From Nocardia vinacea (GTDB taxonomy: Bacteria; Actinomycetota; Actinomycetes; Mycobacteriales; Mycobacteriaceae), in contig NZ_CP109149.1 of NCBI RefSeq assembly GCF_035920345.1, positions 5,022,001 through 5,086,000 on the forward strand: a stretch of DNA of 64,000 nucleotides, read 5' to 3'. Below are positions 25,469 through 32,914 of the stretch, in pieces; the stretch's first letter is position 1; every line of letters begins with the position of its first letter. The position numbers were made by a program, and so were the translations under genes. The notes below the pieces were generated by a model that saw only the letters and a program-made list of their open reading frames with translations, was not told the origin of the DNA and did not search any database.

Positions 25469-27601
25469 ATGGTCAGGCGCCGGAACAAGAGGTCGAAGCA
25501 GGTGGCATCCGCTAAGGCCGGCACTCCGGCTCCAACCGCAACGCCTGATCTCGTTCAATCTGCTCCTCAGATCGTCCCGAAACTGCCCAAAGACGCGATA
25601 AAGCGAATTAATATCGGCCAGTCCTTCGCTGAGTATGATGCGGCATTAGATGATCCATCGATCTACGTTCATACACCAGCACTTGCCGCCGCAGCAGACC
25701 CTGCGAGCGGAAAAGTCTTCTTTGTGGGTCGCCGAGGAACTGGAAAGACTGCTATTCGGAGGTACTGCGACCTCAACGGCGGCGAAACCAAGGTGATTGT
25801 ACCGGAAATATTCAGCCCTTCATCAACTCTGCAGGATGTTGAGCTTCTTAGAAACGCAAAGCAGAAGCCATTTCGTTCACTGGTATCAGCTTTCCGAAGA
25901 GCGCTTCAAGTTGAGGTGATTTCGATCTGGCTGGACAGTTATTCCGCACGTCTGGTAATCCCCGTTGAGGTTCAGCAGGAGTTAGATACTTTTGCTGACC
26001 TTGACTTTGACTTGCGCTGCCTTCAGGCGATATCGCGTATTGGCGGAGCTTTAGCGGACGGTGACGATGAAAGATGGCTGCGTGAGAACAAGGTGGCCAA
26101 ACAGGTAGCCGATGGAATCAAAAAAATGTGGTCTAATGTGCTGACCACACAAACCGTTTTGATTGATAGCATAGACGATTACTGGGAAGGAAGCGACGAA
26201 GGGCTCGTCTACCTGACGGCGTTCATGCACGCATGCCAGGAAGTGTCTACCCAGATTCCCAAGGCTCGTACGATTCTATTTTTGCGAGAGAACATATTCG
26301 AACGGGTCAGAGCATTGGATACCGAGTCATCTCGCATTGAGACTGCCGTGGTGGGAATGGAATGGACCGAGCGCCAACTGCTTGAGGTTGTCGAACGTCG
26401 ACTCAATAGAAATCTTACGGCAAAATTCGATCTAAAGGGAGGCACTTGGCAGGCATTCTTTGAACGGCCGGAGGATGCCTGGCGAAGCGTACTCGATTAC
26501 TGCCAGCGGCGACCACGAGATGTTCTCATTTACGCCAGTAATGCAGTAGAAGCAGCTCAGACTGCTGGACATGACCGAATTCTAATAGAGGATGTTCAGC
26601 AGGCGAGAAGGCGCTTCTCCGACAACCGTTTTAAGGACCTGGGTGATGAGTACTCGGAAAATTACCCGCGCATAGCGACCGTGCTTTCCCGCTTCTATGG
26701 TCTAGGAACGGCATATACATTCGGAGGAGTCGAGTCCTTTATTAGAATGCTTCATAACGATCCGGAAGTATTGAGACTCTGCGGTTCGTGGATTTATGAG
26801 AACTCATCTCCCGAGAAATTCATCAGACTACTTTATGACATCGGATTTGTCGGCATACGGAGCGAAGGCAAAGCACCGAAATTTCGCGCGCTCGGACCGA
26901 TGGATACCAGTCCACCTCCTGTTGCGGATACGACCGATGTAATTATTCACCGATGCTACTGGGATGCTCTAGATCTTCAGGATCGACTAGTTCGCGATCT
27001 TTCTGGGAAGAAGGAGTTTGGGAAGATTGGAATTATCGAGGATCTTCCCGGCGGCCTCGACCCCACCGAATATGCTGATAGTATAGAAATGACTATCTCG
27101 ACGTTGCAAGAGTTGCCATTGGGAACTAGTGGAGCAACGGACTTTGAAGAGGTGGTCGGCGACGTCCTGAAGCTTTGCTTCTTCCGAAGTCTTGTAAATG
27201 TTGAAGAGCGAGTCAGAAATCATAATGGGCGAGTAATTCGAGATTGGATTGCGTCGAATCGAGCTACTAGCGGCTTCTGGGAATCGGTACGCTCACGATA
27301 CGGCGCCAACCAGGTTATCTGGGAATGCAAGAATTACGACGAATTACATGCCGATGACTTCCATCAGCTCGCTTACTACATGACCGAGGCAGCGGGAAGG
27401 TTTGTGGTTCTGGTATTTCGCGGCGAGATGAAGCCAAGCTATTACGAACACATGCAGCGGGTGATGGCAAATACTAAAGGACTAATTCTCCCCCTGAACT
27501 CTAAAGATCTAATGGTGTTTCTTCGTCAAGCACTCAACGGAAAAATCAAAGAAGATCATATCCAAGATCGTTACGATGGCGTAGTTCGGAAGCTTTCGTA
27601 G
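25469..27601 (+). CDS. P-loop ATPase with C-terminal PD-(D/E)XK nuclease domain (putative defence)
   Basis: A 710-residue protein after gagggagggcc. Residues about 80-390 form a P-loop ATPase: Walker A GRRGTGKT near 86-93, Walker B-like VLIDSIDDYWEG near 230, then an arginine-rich helical part (YCQRRPRDVLIYASNAVEAA). Residues about 560-650 hold FEEVVGDVLKLCFFRSLVN, IRDWIAS and QVIWECKNYDE, that is E...D...ExK of a restriction-endonuclease (Mrr-like) fold. GC is clearly below that of the host genes. STAND-like ATPases fused to nucleases are typical phage-defence proteins. The ApeA-like gene follows 132 bases downstream. The exact family was not identified. Confidence 0.75.
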   Translation: MVRRRNKRSKQVASAKAGTPAPTATPDLVQSAPQIVPKLPKDAIKRINIGQSFAEYDAALDDPSIYVHTPALAAAADPASGKVFFVGRRGTGKTAIRRYCDLNGGETKVIVPEIFSPSSTLQDVELLRNAKQKPFRSLVSAFRRALQVEVISIWLDSYSARLVIPVEVQQELDTFADLDFDLRCLQAISRIGGALADGDDERWLRENKVAKQVADGIKKMWSNVLTTQTVLIDSIDDYWEGSDEGLVYLTAFMHACQEVSTQIPKARTILFLRENIFERVRALDTESSRIETAVVGMEWTERQLLEVVERRLNRNLTAKFDLKGGTWQAFFERPEDAWRSVLDYCQRRPRDVLIYASNAVEAAQTAGHDRILIEDVQQARRRFSDNRFKDLGDEYSENYPRIATVLSRFYGLGTAYTFGGVESFIRMLHNDPEVLRLCGSWIYENSSPEKFIRLLYDIGFVGIRSEGKAPKFRALGPMDTSPPPVADTTDVIIHRCYWDALDLQDRLVRDLSGKKEFGKIGIIEDLPGGLDPTEYADSIEMTISTLQELPLGTSGATDFEEVVGDVLKLCFFRSLVNVEERVRNHNGRVIRDWIASNRATSGFWESVRSRYGANQVIWECKNYDELHADDFHQLAYYMTEAAGRFVVLVFRGEMKPSYYEHMQRVMANTKGLILPLNSKDLMVFLRQALNGKIKEDHIQDRYDGVVRKLS

Positions 27602-27733
27602 TTTGCTTATCTGCTTCCAGTCATTGTGGGTCGCAATATTGGCCACCATATGCCCGTGTACCGCACAGGCAATTTCCGATCCCGAGCACATGTTGCTAAT
27701 GCCGGCAACGTGGCTATTGGAGGTACGCGAGGA

Positions 27734-29152
27734 ATGACAGCTAGGCATATTCCTGGAGATTTTTGGCACGCCGCGACCAGAATGCGCTCAGATGGAGAGA
27801 TCGTCTTAGGCGACTACGGGCAGCGACCTGTTTTATCTGTTCACCGACAGATAATTCAGGAAAAGGCCGTCAAGATAACACGTATAGGCGACCACGAATT
27901 GCAGGCGGCATACGGAGGCAGCCCCACCGATATCGTAGAAGACTACAAGCCACGCACTTTCCTCGGCGAGGCCGAGGATGGCACCAAACTTACCCTGATC
28001 GGTGCGCAGGGTGGCTACAATCTCACGGGACTTCATGGATTGGGGCAAGAGTTCAGATGCTACGCAGTAGTGGAAGGCGACCATGTGGACGAATACCAGA
28101 GATACTCGCATGCAAGATATCTATTCGATGGCCCCTGGAAGAATGTGGTCATCTCTGACAGAGAATCATTCCACGCTATCGGCGGAGGCGGCCTGGAGGT
28201 CTATCGACAAGAAGCATCAACTTGGATTGAAGTGCAAGCGTCCAACGGTGCGAGCCTCAGGGAGTACGAAACCCGTATCTTAATTCCGTTGATGTCATTC
28301 TTGGCAGTTGCAGGGCAGTGCAAGATTTCAGTATCAAGGATGAATGTCCGGAGTAACTCAGATTCGCCATGGCTTGAAGTTCATCCATCACGCTCGCCGG
28401 AATTCCCGGCGCGCGCCTCTCGTCCTGGCCCCATTCCGATAAAGCATCTCACCCTGGAGCGCGCAGCTAGTTGGATCGATGCCAGCGAGAAGGCGGAGGG
28501 TCTGATTGAAGCTCTTGCCGGGCTTGACGAATCGTTGCCCATTGAGACTCAAGTAATTACACTTGCGGCAGTAGCAGAGGGCATGCATCGGAGATTCCAT
28601 TGCGATAAGGTGGCATTTCCAGAACTGAACAAAGCGCAAAGAAGGGCAGTGCGGAAAGCCGCAAAAGATGCTGCTACCGCACAACTTGCGGAATTTGGAA
28701 TTAATGACCATGATCGTATCGACCCTGCCTTGGACGGCCCATTGGCCCAGATAAACGATATGAAATTCCGAGAACGTATGCGAGAGTTAGCGGAAGTTGC
28801 ACGATGCTTTGACCCGGAAATCGTTTCAGATTTCCACGACTGGACAAAATCGGTAGCCGAAATCAGGAACAAGTTCGTGCACCAATTGATGGACGATGAC
28901 GACGAATGCGAACAACCATGGAATCCGGAAGAGTCGCGGGTCGAGAAGCAAAAGTTCTACAATCTGGCGACTGCGGTCGGATACTCACTTTCGTGGGTTC
29001 TCAAACTCAATCTGCTTGCACACGGAGGATTCGAGCGCGGACTAGTCAGTTCCGAGATTTTGCAGTATGAGCCCTACGAGTATTCACGAGCCTATGTTGC
29101 CAGTTTAATTTCAGATAGCGCTGCTCGGAGTAAAGGCGGTATTCAGGATTAG
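27734..29152 (+). CDS. ApeA-like HEPN-domain protein (putative abortive-infection protein)
   Basis: About 472 residues from ATG 27734 (MTARHIPGDFWHAATRMRSD), preceded by ggaggtacgcgagga. In-frame starts at 27626 and 27650 are weaker. The N-terminal half is beta-rich with PGDFW and GLHGLGQEF-type patterns, as in ApeA N-terminal domains. The C-terminal half is helical and carries EIRNKFVHQL, an R-x4-H motif of HEPN ribonucleases, near residues 377-382. ApeA proteins protect against phage, probably by cutting RNA. AT-rich like its neighbour. It probably forms a defence module with the ATPase-nuclease, though it could act alone. Confidence 0.7.
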   Translation: MTARHIPGDFWHAATRMRSDGEIVLGDYGQRPVLSVHRQIIQEKAVKITRIGDHELQAAYGGSPTDIVEDYKPRTFLGEAEDGTKLTLIGAQGGYNLTGLHGLGQEFRCYAVVEGDHVDEYQRYSHARYLFDGPWKNVVISDRESFHAIGGGGLEVYRQEASTWIEVQASNGASLREYETRILIPLMSFLAVAGQCKISVSRMNVRSNSDSPWLEVHPSRSPEFPARASRPGPIPIKHLTLERAASWIDASEKAEGLIEALAGLDESLPIETQVITLAAVAEGMHRRFHCDKVAFPELNKAQRRAVRKAAKDAATAQLAEFGINDHDRIDPALDGPLAQINDMKFRERMRELAEVARCFDPEIVSDFHDWTKSVAEIRNKFVHQLMDDDDECEQPWNPEESRVEKQKFYNLATAVGYSLSWVLKLNLLAHGGFERGLVSSEILQYEPYEYSRAYVASLISDSAARSKGGIQD

Positions 29153-29696
29153 CGACCAAGCTTCAAAGATCTAGAGCTTAGGTGGCAAGCCCCGGAGGGG
29201 CGCGGCAGCACTTTCTAGTACGGGGGCACCGCTGTTGTGCTGGCTCGGTCCCCATCATCCTGGTGGGTGTGCCGGGGTGCCCGCCTGGGAGCGGAGCGGG
29301 AGGGCGGGCGCACCGGGCGGCGCGCGTAGCGCGCCGCTCTTGATTCTGTAGAGGGAAATTCGGCAAGTTCTCTTACTTGGGTTTCCGGCTTCTTTTTCTT
29401 CTTTTTCTTTCTCTTCCGGGGGCTCCCAACTCTTCTCACTCTTCTACATGAACCCATCAAGCTTGCGGCACAAAAGATTTCGCGGGACTGATCGGATTCC
29501 CCGCACATCCAGCGACGCACCCCGGCAGGCACCTACGGCGCAAGGCTCCAGGAGTGGGGCGCCGAATCCGGCAGGACGGGGAACTCACGCGTGCCGGGAT
29601 CAGGTGACGAAGGCCCCCTCGCCTCGAGGTCTGTTCTGGAACGGCACCTCCGTGCGTAGGGAAGAGTCCCTTCGCAGCTTGCGCTGGGAGCCTGGA
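29153..29696. other. Non-coding stretch between convergent cargo blocks
   Basis: About 540 bases separating the plus-strand defence genes from the minus-strand peptide operon. It holds the hairpin at 29317-29337 and a 29-base pure pyrimidine run at 29389-29417. No frame here has a credible start or codon use. Confidence 0.5.
29317..29337. terminator. Hairpin between convergent operons
   Basis: GCGGCGCGC, loop GTA, GCGCGCCGC: a perfect 9-bp stem followed on the plus strand by TCTTGATTCT. Suitable to end transcription from the ApeA-like gene, and possibly from the opposite operon. Confidence 0.5.
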
Positions 29697-30248
29697 TCAG
29701 GTCGGTTGCAGCATGATCGCGCGCCCGGTCCAACTGGCCCAGAACCGTCGCGCCGGAACCTCCGAATGCTCGGCACCCCATCGGGACGGGTCGGCGAATC
29801 CCGCGATGGTGTCACCGTCGCGGTCTGCCTCGCCGGTAAACACGATCAGGTGTCCGCCCTGGCGTCCGTCTTCAGGCAGTTGCCACGTGCACGAGATGAT
29901 GCTGGGTATGCCGTCAGCGGCCATACCCTGAAGCGTGGAACGGTCGACCGCTTCGGCAGTACCGGCGAGGCCGTGCCGTGTGGCCAGCGCGACCAGTCCG
30001 GCGTGTGTCCAGCCCACCCCGGTGGCATACGCGTTGGTGGCCAACCCCTCTCGGAGTAGTTCACGCTGTAGCGGCACCGGCAGGCCATGGAACCGGAGCA
30101 GCATTCGCAGGCACGCAATGCCGCAACACCGATCGCCCCATGTCTGTGGGCCACCATCGGGCCATGGGAAACCGGGGTCATCGGTTTCGTCGTCGGTGAA
30201 GTGTTGCGGGAACCGGTGGACATCCAGCGGAAGGCGGTGCAATCTCAC
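29697..30248 (-). CDS. C39-like cysteine peptidase (Peptidase_C39_2 type)
   Basis: A 183-residue protein with GTG start (MRLHRLPLDVHRFPQHFTDD). Papain-like C39 motifs: Gln35, Cys41 and/or Cys42 in GPQTWGDRCCGIACLRML, His133 in QGGHLIVFTG, Asp153 in FADPSRW. No transmembrane or ABC-transporter part is attached, unlike bacteriocin exporters. Such stand-alone enzymes cleave double-Gly-type leaders or act as acyltransferases. The GTG overlaps the end of a 14-codon ORF. Last gene of the small-peptide operon, 76 bases after the ATP-grasp gene, so it likely trims or condenses a peptide product. Confidence 0.8.
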   Translation of the reverse strand: MRLHRLPLDVHRFPQHFTDDETDDPGFPWPDGGPQTWGDRCCGIACLRMLLRFHGLPVPLQRELLREGLATNAYATGVGWTHAGLVALATRHGLAGTAEAVDRSTLQGMAADGIPSIISCTWQLPEDGRQGGHLIVFTGEADRDGDTIAGFADPSRWGAEHSEVPARRFWASWTGRAIMLQPT

Positions 30249-30289
30249 TCCGTTCGATCCGGGGTAGCCAGCCCAATGTAGGGCAACAT
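30245..30289 (-). CDS. Possible 14-codon ORF coupled to the C39-like gene
   Basis: Reads MLPYIGLATPDRTE and stops at a TGA overlapping the GTG of the peptidase. The RBS is weak (ttggggcg). It could be a translational coupling leader or a tiny peptide. Size alone gives it a fair chance of being accidental. Confidence 0.25.
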   Translation of the reverse strand: MLPYIGLATPDRTE

Positions 30290-30324
30290 CGCCCCAAGCT
30301 GGAGCGAAGGGCCGCGGTTACTGC

Positions 30325-31320
30325 TCAACAAACGGATCGGACGACCCACGGAGGACGAACCCCGTTCTCGATCGCATCCGCGAGCAGCATCAGGATCAGC
30401 TCCCGATATCCGATTCCGACCGCGTGGGCCGCAACCGGCAGATTGCTGTGCCGCTGCACACCGGGAGTCGTGTTCACCTCTAGCGCGTATGCGATACCAG
30501 CCGTATCGACCATGTAGTCGATACGGATTGCGCCACGGCACTCCAGGAATCCGTATACCGCCAGCGCACCGAAGGACATCGCGTCGAGGGTGGGCAACGC
30601 CAGATCATCGGGAACCTGATAGGTAACCGCTGGGCCATCGCCGCCGCCGAGCTTGGTTTCCTCGTCGTAGTAATCGCGTTCGGTGATCACTTCCAACGGC
30701 GGCAACGCTTTCGGCCCGGTCGGAGTGCCGAGCACCGCAACCGTCATCGCACGACCGACGACGAACTCCTCGAGGAAGAATCGGCGAAATCCGCGCTCAC
30801 GGAATCGATGCGCCGCATTGGCGACTTCGGCCAGAGTCTCGACTCGTTGCAACCCGACGCTAGAGCCGCCGTCGACCGCTTTCAGCATCGCGGGCATCGG
30901 GAACACCGGGACCGCCGATTGCGTGATCAGCCCGGAGTCGCGCAGTGTCGGGATGCCGACGTATTTGAACACCGCCTTCGAGGCCAGCTTGTCCGCACCG
31001 ATACTGCCCGGGAGAACACCCGACGACGTGTAGGGCACGTGCAGGTAGTCCAACAGACCTTGCAGACGGCCATCCTCACCCCAGGGGCCGTGGACGTTCA
31101 CGTATGCGACGTCGAACGTACGGACCCGCTCAACGAAATCGGCGGCGGTCGGGTCGAGGTGCTCGGCATCGATACCGGACTCGGTGAGGGTTTCCATGAT
31201 CGCAGTCAGCGACCATTTCTCGTGCGGTGTATTGAGAATGTAGACGCGATCCTCTTCTGAGACCGGCCCGTACAGGACTGCGACGCGCACGCCCTTCAGA
31301 CTCGCGGGGACGTTGATCAT
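30325..31320 (-). CDS. ATP-grasp ligase, D-Ala-D-Ala ligase (Ddl)-like
   Basis: A 331-residue protein starting MINVPASLKGVRVAVLYGPV with AAGGAG seven bases upstream; earlier in-frame starts lack an RBS. Ddl-family motifs are complete: HGPWGEDGRLQGLLDYLHVP (N-lobe), KAVDGGSSVGLQRV (Gly-rich ATP loop), FFLEEFVVGRAM, IRIDYMVDTAGIAYALEVNT followed by TPG (metal and ATP site). It forms an amide bond through an acyl phosphate. In a mobile element beside tiny ORFs and a C39-like peptidase, a role in joining amino acids to a peptide is more likely than cell-wall synthesis, but D-Ala ligation for resistance cannot be excluded. Confidence 0.85.
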   Translation of the reverse strand: MINVPASLKGVRVAVLYGPVSEEDRVYILNTPHEKWSLTAIMETLTESGIDAEHLDPTAADFVERVRTFDVAYVNVHGPWGEDGRLQGLLDYLHVPYTSSGVLPGSIGADKLASKAVFKYVGIPTLRDSGLITQSAVPVFPMPAMLKAVDGGSSVGLQRVETLAEVANAAHRFRERGFRRFFLEEFVVGRAMTVAVLGTPTGPKALPPLEVITERDYYDEETKLGGGDGPAVTYQVPDDLALPTLDAMSFGALAVYGFLECRGAIRIDYMVDTAGIAYALEVNTTPGVQRHSNLPVAAHAVGIGYRELILMLLADAIENGVRPPWVVRSVC

Positions 31321-31489
31321 GTCCGGCTCCTTCGGGATGACTGGGGGATCTCTGGAACACATGTCCGAGGCGCGCCGGTTAGAAGCAACCATCGGTCGAT
31401 CGTGCATGAGGCAATCGAATACGCTGTGTAGGTAGATGATTCGGCCGAGTGGGTGCCCGCACTCCTGGGAACACACTGTTCGGACGCGA

Positions 31490-31792
31490 TCACCGTTCCC
31501 CGCCGGATCGCGGCACAATCCCTGCTGGAGTCACCAGATCGCACGCCAATGCGACTGCCTTCGTGTGTCCGCCGAAGTGGGCTAGGTCGGGGGTTAAGAT
31601 GGCGGAAGCTCCTGCCTTGCAAACGGTTTCGACTATCAGTGTCGTCGGCATATAGGTGTCGGTACCGATGGTGAGCAGTCCGGCTAGCTCATAGCCTTGG
31701 CGCTGCGCCAGATGTCTGATCACCTGCTCGTACCGTTGCCGATCCGGTCCGGTGATTTCGAGCAGCAGTAGACCGATTGCCTTGGGTTGCAT
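31490..31792 (-). CDS. Small protein with resolvase-like fold, no catalytic Ser seen
   Basis: A 100-residue protein starting MQPKAIGLLLLEITGPDRQR after aaaggaag. The pattern (AIGLL..., QRYEQVIRHLAQRQGYELAG, then an alternating beta-alpha run ending ITPAGIV-like) resembles the N-terminal domain of serine recombinases seen in short actinobacterial proteins lacking the catalytic Ser and the DNA-binding tail. That resemblance is inference. It sits in the operon between the 25-codon ORF and the ATP-grasp gene. Possibly regulatory. Confidence 0.65.
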   Translation of the reverse strand: MQPKAIGLLLLEITGPDRQRYEQVIRHLAQRQGYELAGLLTIGTDTYMPTTLIVETVCKAGASAILTPDLAHFGGHTKAVALACDLVTPAGIVPRSGGER

Positions 31793-31830
31793 GGGTCTTC
31801 CTTTGCTCGCGCTCTCCGCTCCCACCCCCG

Positions 31831-31908
31831 TCAGGATGCAACCGCATCGCCGCGCCAAATCTGCTGAGCAGTCTCGTTGTCGAAACCCTCGTCGTCACTG
31901 AGGCCCAT
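31831..31908 (-). CDS. 25-codon ORF, candidate precursor peptide
   Basis: Starts MGLSDDEGFDNETAQQIWRG and ends DAVAS before TGA. Its ATG overlaps the TGA of the 97-residue gene (TGATG), and GAAGGA lies eight bases upstream, inside that gene's end, so it is clearly translated in coupling. Acidic first half, one Trp and one Arg, and a small-residue tail: features of a peptide substrate rather than a folded protein. Too short for domain recognition. The ATP-grasp and C39-like genes follow. Confidence 0.6.
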   Translation of the reverse strand: MGLSDDEGFDNETAQQIWRGDAVAS

Positions 31909-32201
31909 CAGTGGTGTCCTTCCGGTGAATTCGTGTGCTCGCGGTGGCGGTGGGTTGTTGTCAGGACGGTGTCCACGACGCTGACCGGTTCGACGGTGAT
32001 CGCGTCCTGTGCGGTCGTGTCGTCGTAATCGGCGCACCAACCGTCTTGGTCCACCTCGGTTATCCCGTTGACGGAGTGGCGGAGTGTGACGCCGTCGACC
32101 GGGGCGATAGCGAGTTTCGCTGGGGTCTCTTCGTGGAACTGCGCGAGCAATTTCCATACAGACACGTCGATTTCGCGCCGCTGGCGCTGGATCTCGGACA
32201 C
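31908..32201 (-). CDS. Hypothetical 97-residue protein of the peptide operon
   Basis: GTG start (VSEIQRQRREIDVSVWKLLA), 4 bases after the previous stop; cgggag upstream. An N-terminal helix with many charges is followed by a beta-rich part (KLAIAPVDGVTLRHSVNGIT) and an acidic WCADYDDTT segment, then a His-rich tail. No known family is recognised. Its stop overlaps the 25-codon ORF. A frame extending to 32312 overlaps the upstream gene and is unlikely. Confidence 0.65.
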   Translation of the reverse strand: MSEIQRQRREIDVSVWKLLAQFHEETPAKLAIAPVDGVTLRHSVNGITEVDQDGWCADYDDTTAQDAITVEPVSVVDTVLTTTHRHREHTNSPEGHH

Positions 32202-32205
32202 TCGG

Positions 32206-32520
32206 CTACGCTCCCGTGGTCGGGACCGGAAGGCTGGTCCGGCGCAGCAAGACGTTCCAGTAGTCCGAGCGCACCGCGTCCCAGAGATCGGTATATCTGG
32301 GGAACGCGTCACGCGCTTCCCACAAGTTCGGCGGTCCGTCGAGAATCACCAGGCCCGGCTTTGCGGCGGGCAGTGCTGTTCCGCTGGGCCACCGGTAGGC
32401 CGGTGAGGCGTCCGCCCGATTCTGGATGTGGAGCAGCTGGCATTCGCGCCGCACAAGACGCCATGTGGCGACCTTCCGACCGTCCGGTGATTCGGTGGTA
32501 CGCAGGCGATCTCGGTTCAC
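32206..32520 (-). CDS. Hypothetical 104-residue protein of the peptide operon
   Basis: GTG start overlapping the stop of the 65-residue gene (TAGTG) with gaggtgg upstream. Sequence VNRDRLRTTESPDGRKVATW and later LVILDGPPNLWEARDAFPR, LWDAVRSDYWNVLLRR: Trp- and Arg-rich, compact, soluble. I recognise no family. Strict coupling on both sides makes it a true operon member, perhaps a partner or recognition subunit for the ligase. Confidence 0.65.
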   Translation of the reverse strand: MNRDRLRTTESPDGRKVATWRLVRRECQLLHIQNRADASPAYRWPSGTALPAAKPGLVILDGPPNLWEARDAFPRYTDLWDAVRSDYWNVLLRRTSLPVPTTGA

Positions 32521-32717
32521 TACGCCACCTCGTCGTTGGTACGCCCGGTGTCGGAGGACTCGACACCCCGACACCGGGACGATTCGGTCGACGCTGGATC
32601 AGTTCCCCACTCCCGGACCGCTTCCGCGAAGAGTTCAACCTTTTCGGCCGGTGCTCCTGTGTAGCTGCGGGGTGGCCCTACGAACGGGTCGCGTTGTTGA
32701 AGCTCGTTGTTCGGCAT
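32520..32717 (-). CDS. Hypothetical 65-residue protein, first gene of the peptide operon
   Basis: Starts MPNNELQQRDPFVGPPRSYT with ggaggtcggcag directly before ATG, a strong SD. Middle part AEKVELFAEAVREWG is helical; the tail SSRCRGVESSDTGRTNDEVA is Ser/Asp/Arg-rich and flexible. An earlier ATG at 32861 would run into the promoter region. It could be an alternative precursor (helical leader plus variable tail) or a small regulator. No family recognised. Divergent from the XRE-TPR regulator by about 200 bases. Confidence 0.6.
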   Translation of the reverse strand: MPNNELQQRDPFVGPPRSYTGAPAEKVELFAEAVREWGTDPASTESSRCRGVESSDTGRTNDEVA

Positions 32718-32914
32718 CTGCCGACCTCCGGTGCGTCGACTGCGGCTTAGGTGCGCCCGGCCCCTGAAACAAACTCTCAAGTACTGGGAGAGGGTCGTCT
32801 CTCCGGGCGCATATCTAGCTGACCATGGGAGATGTCCGGAAAAATACGAGTTGACGTCCACAGCGCGTCCACAAAACGGCCGGACGCGTTCACGAAACAG
32901 CTAGATTCGACGGT
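32718..32914. promoter_or_regulatory. Divergent promoter region of peptide operon and XRE-TPR gene
   Basis: Contains the inverted repeat CTCTC (near 32774) / GAGAG around AAGTACTGG, two GTCCACA copies (about 32853 and 32865), CTAGCT near 32814 and AGCTAG near 32900. A -10-like TAGATT (32902-32907) lies seven bases before ATG 32915, suggesting a leaderless regulator mRNA. The XRE protein probably binds here. Confidence 0.45.
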
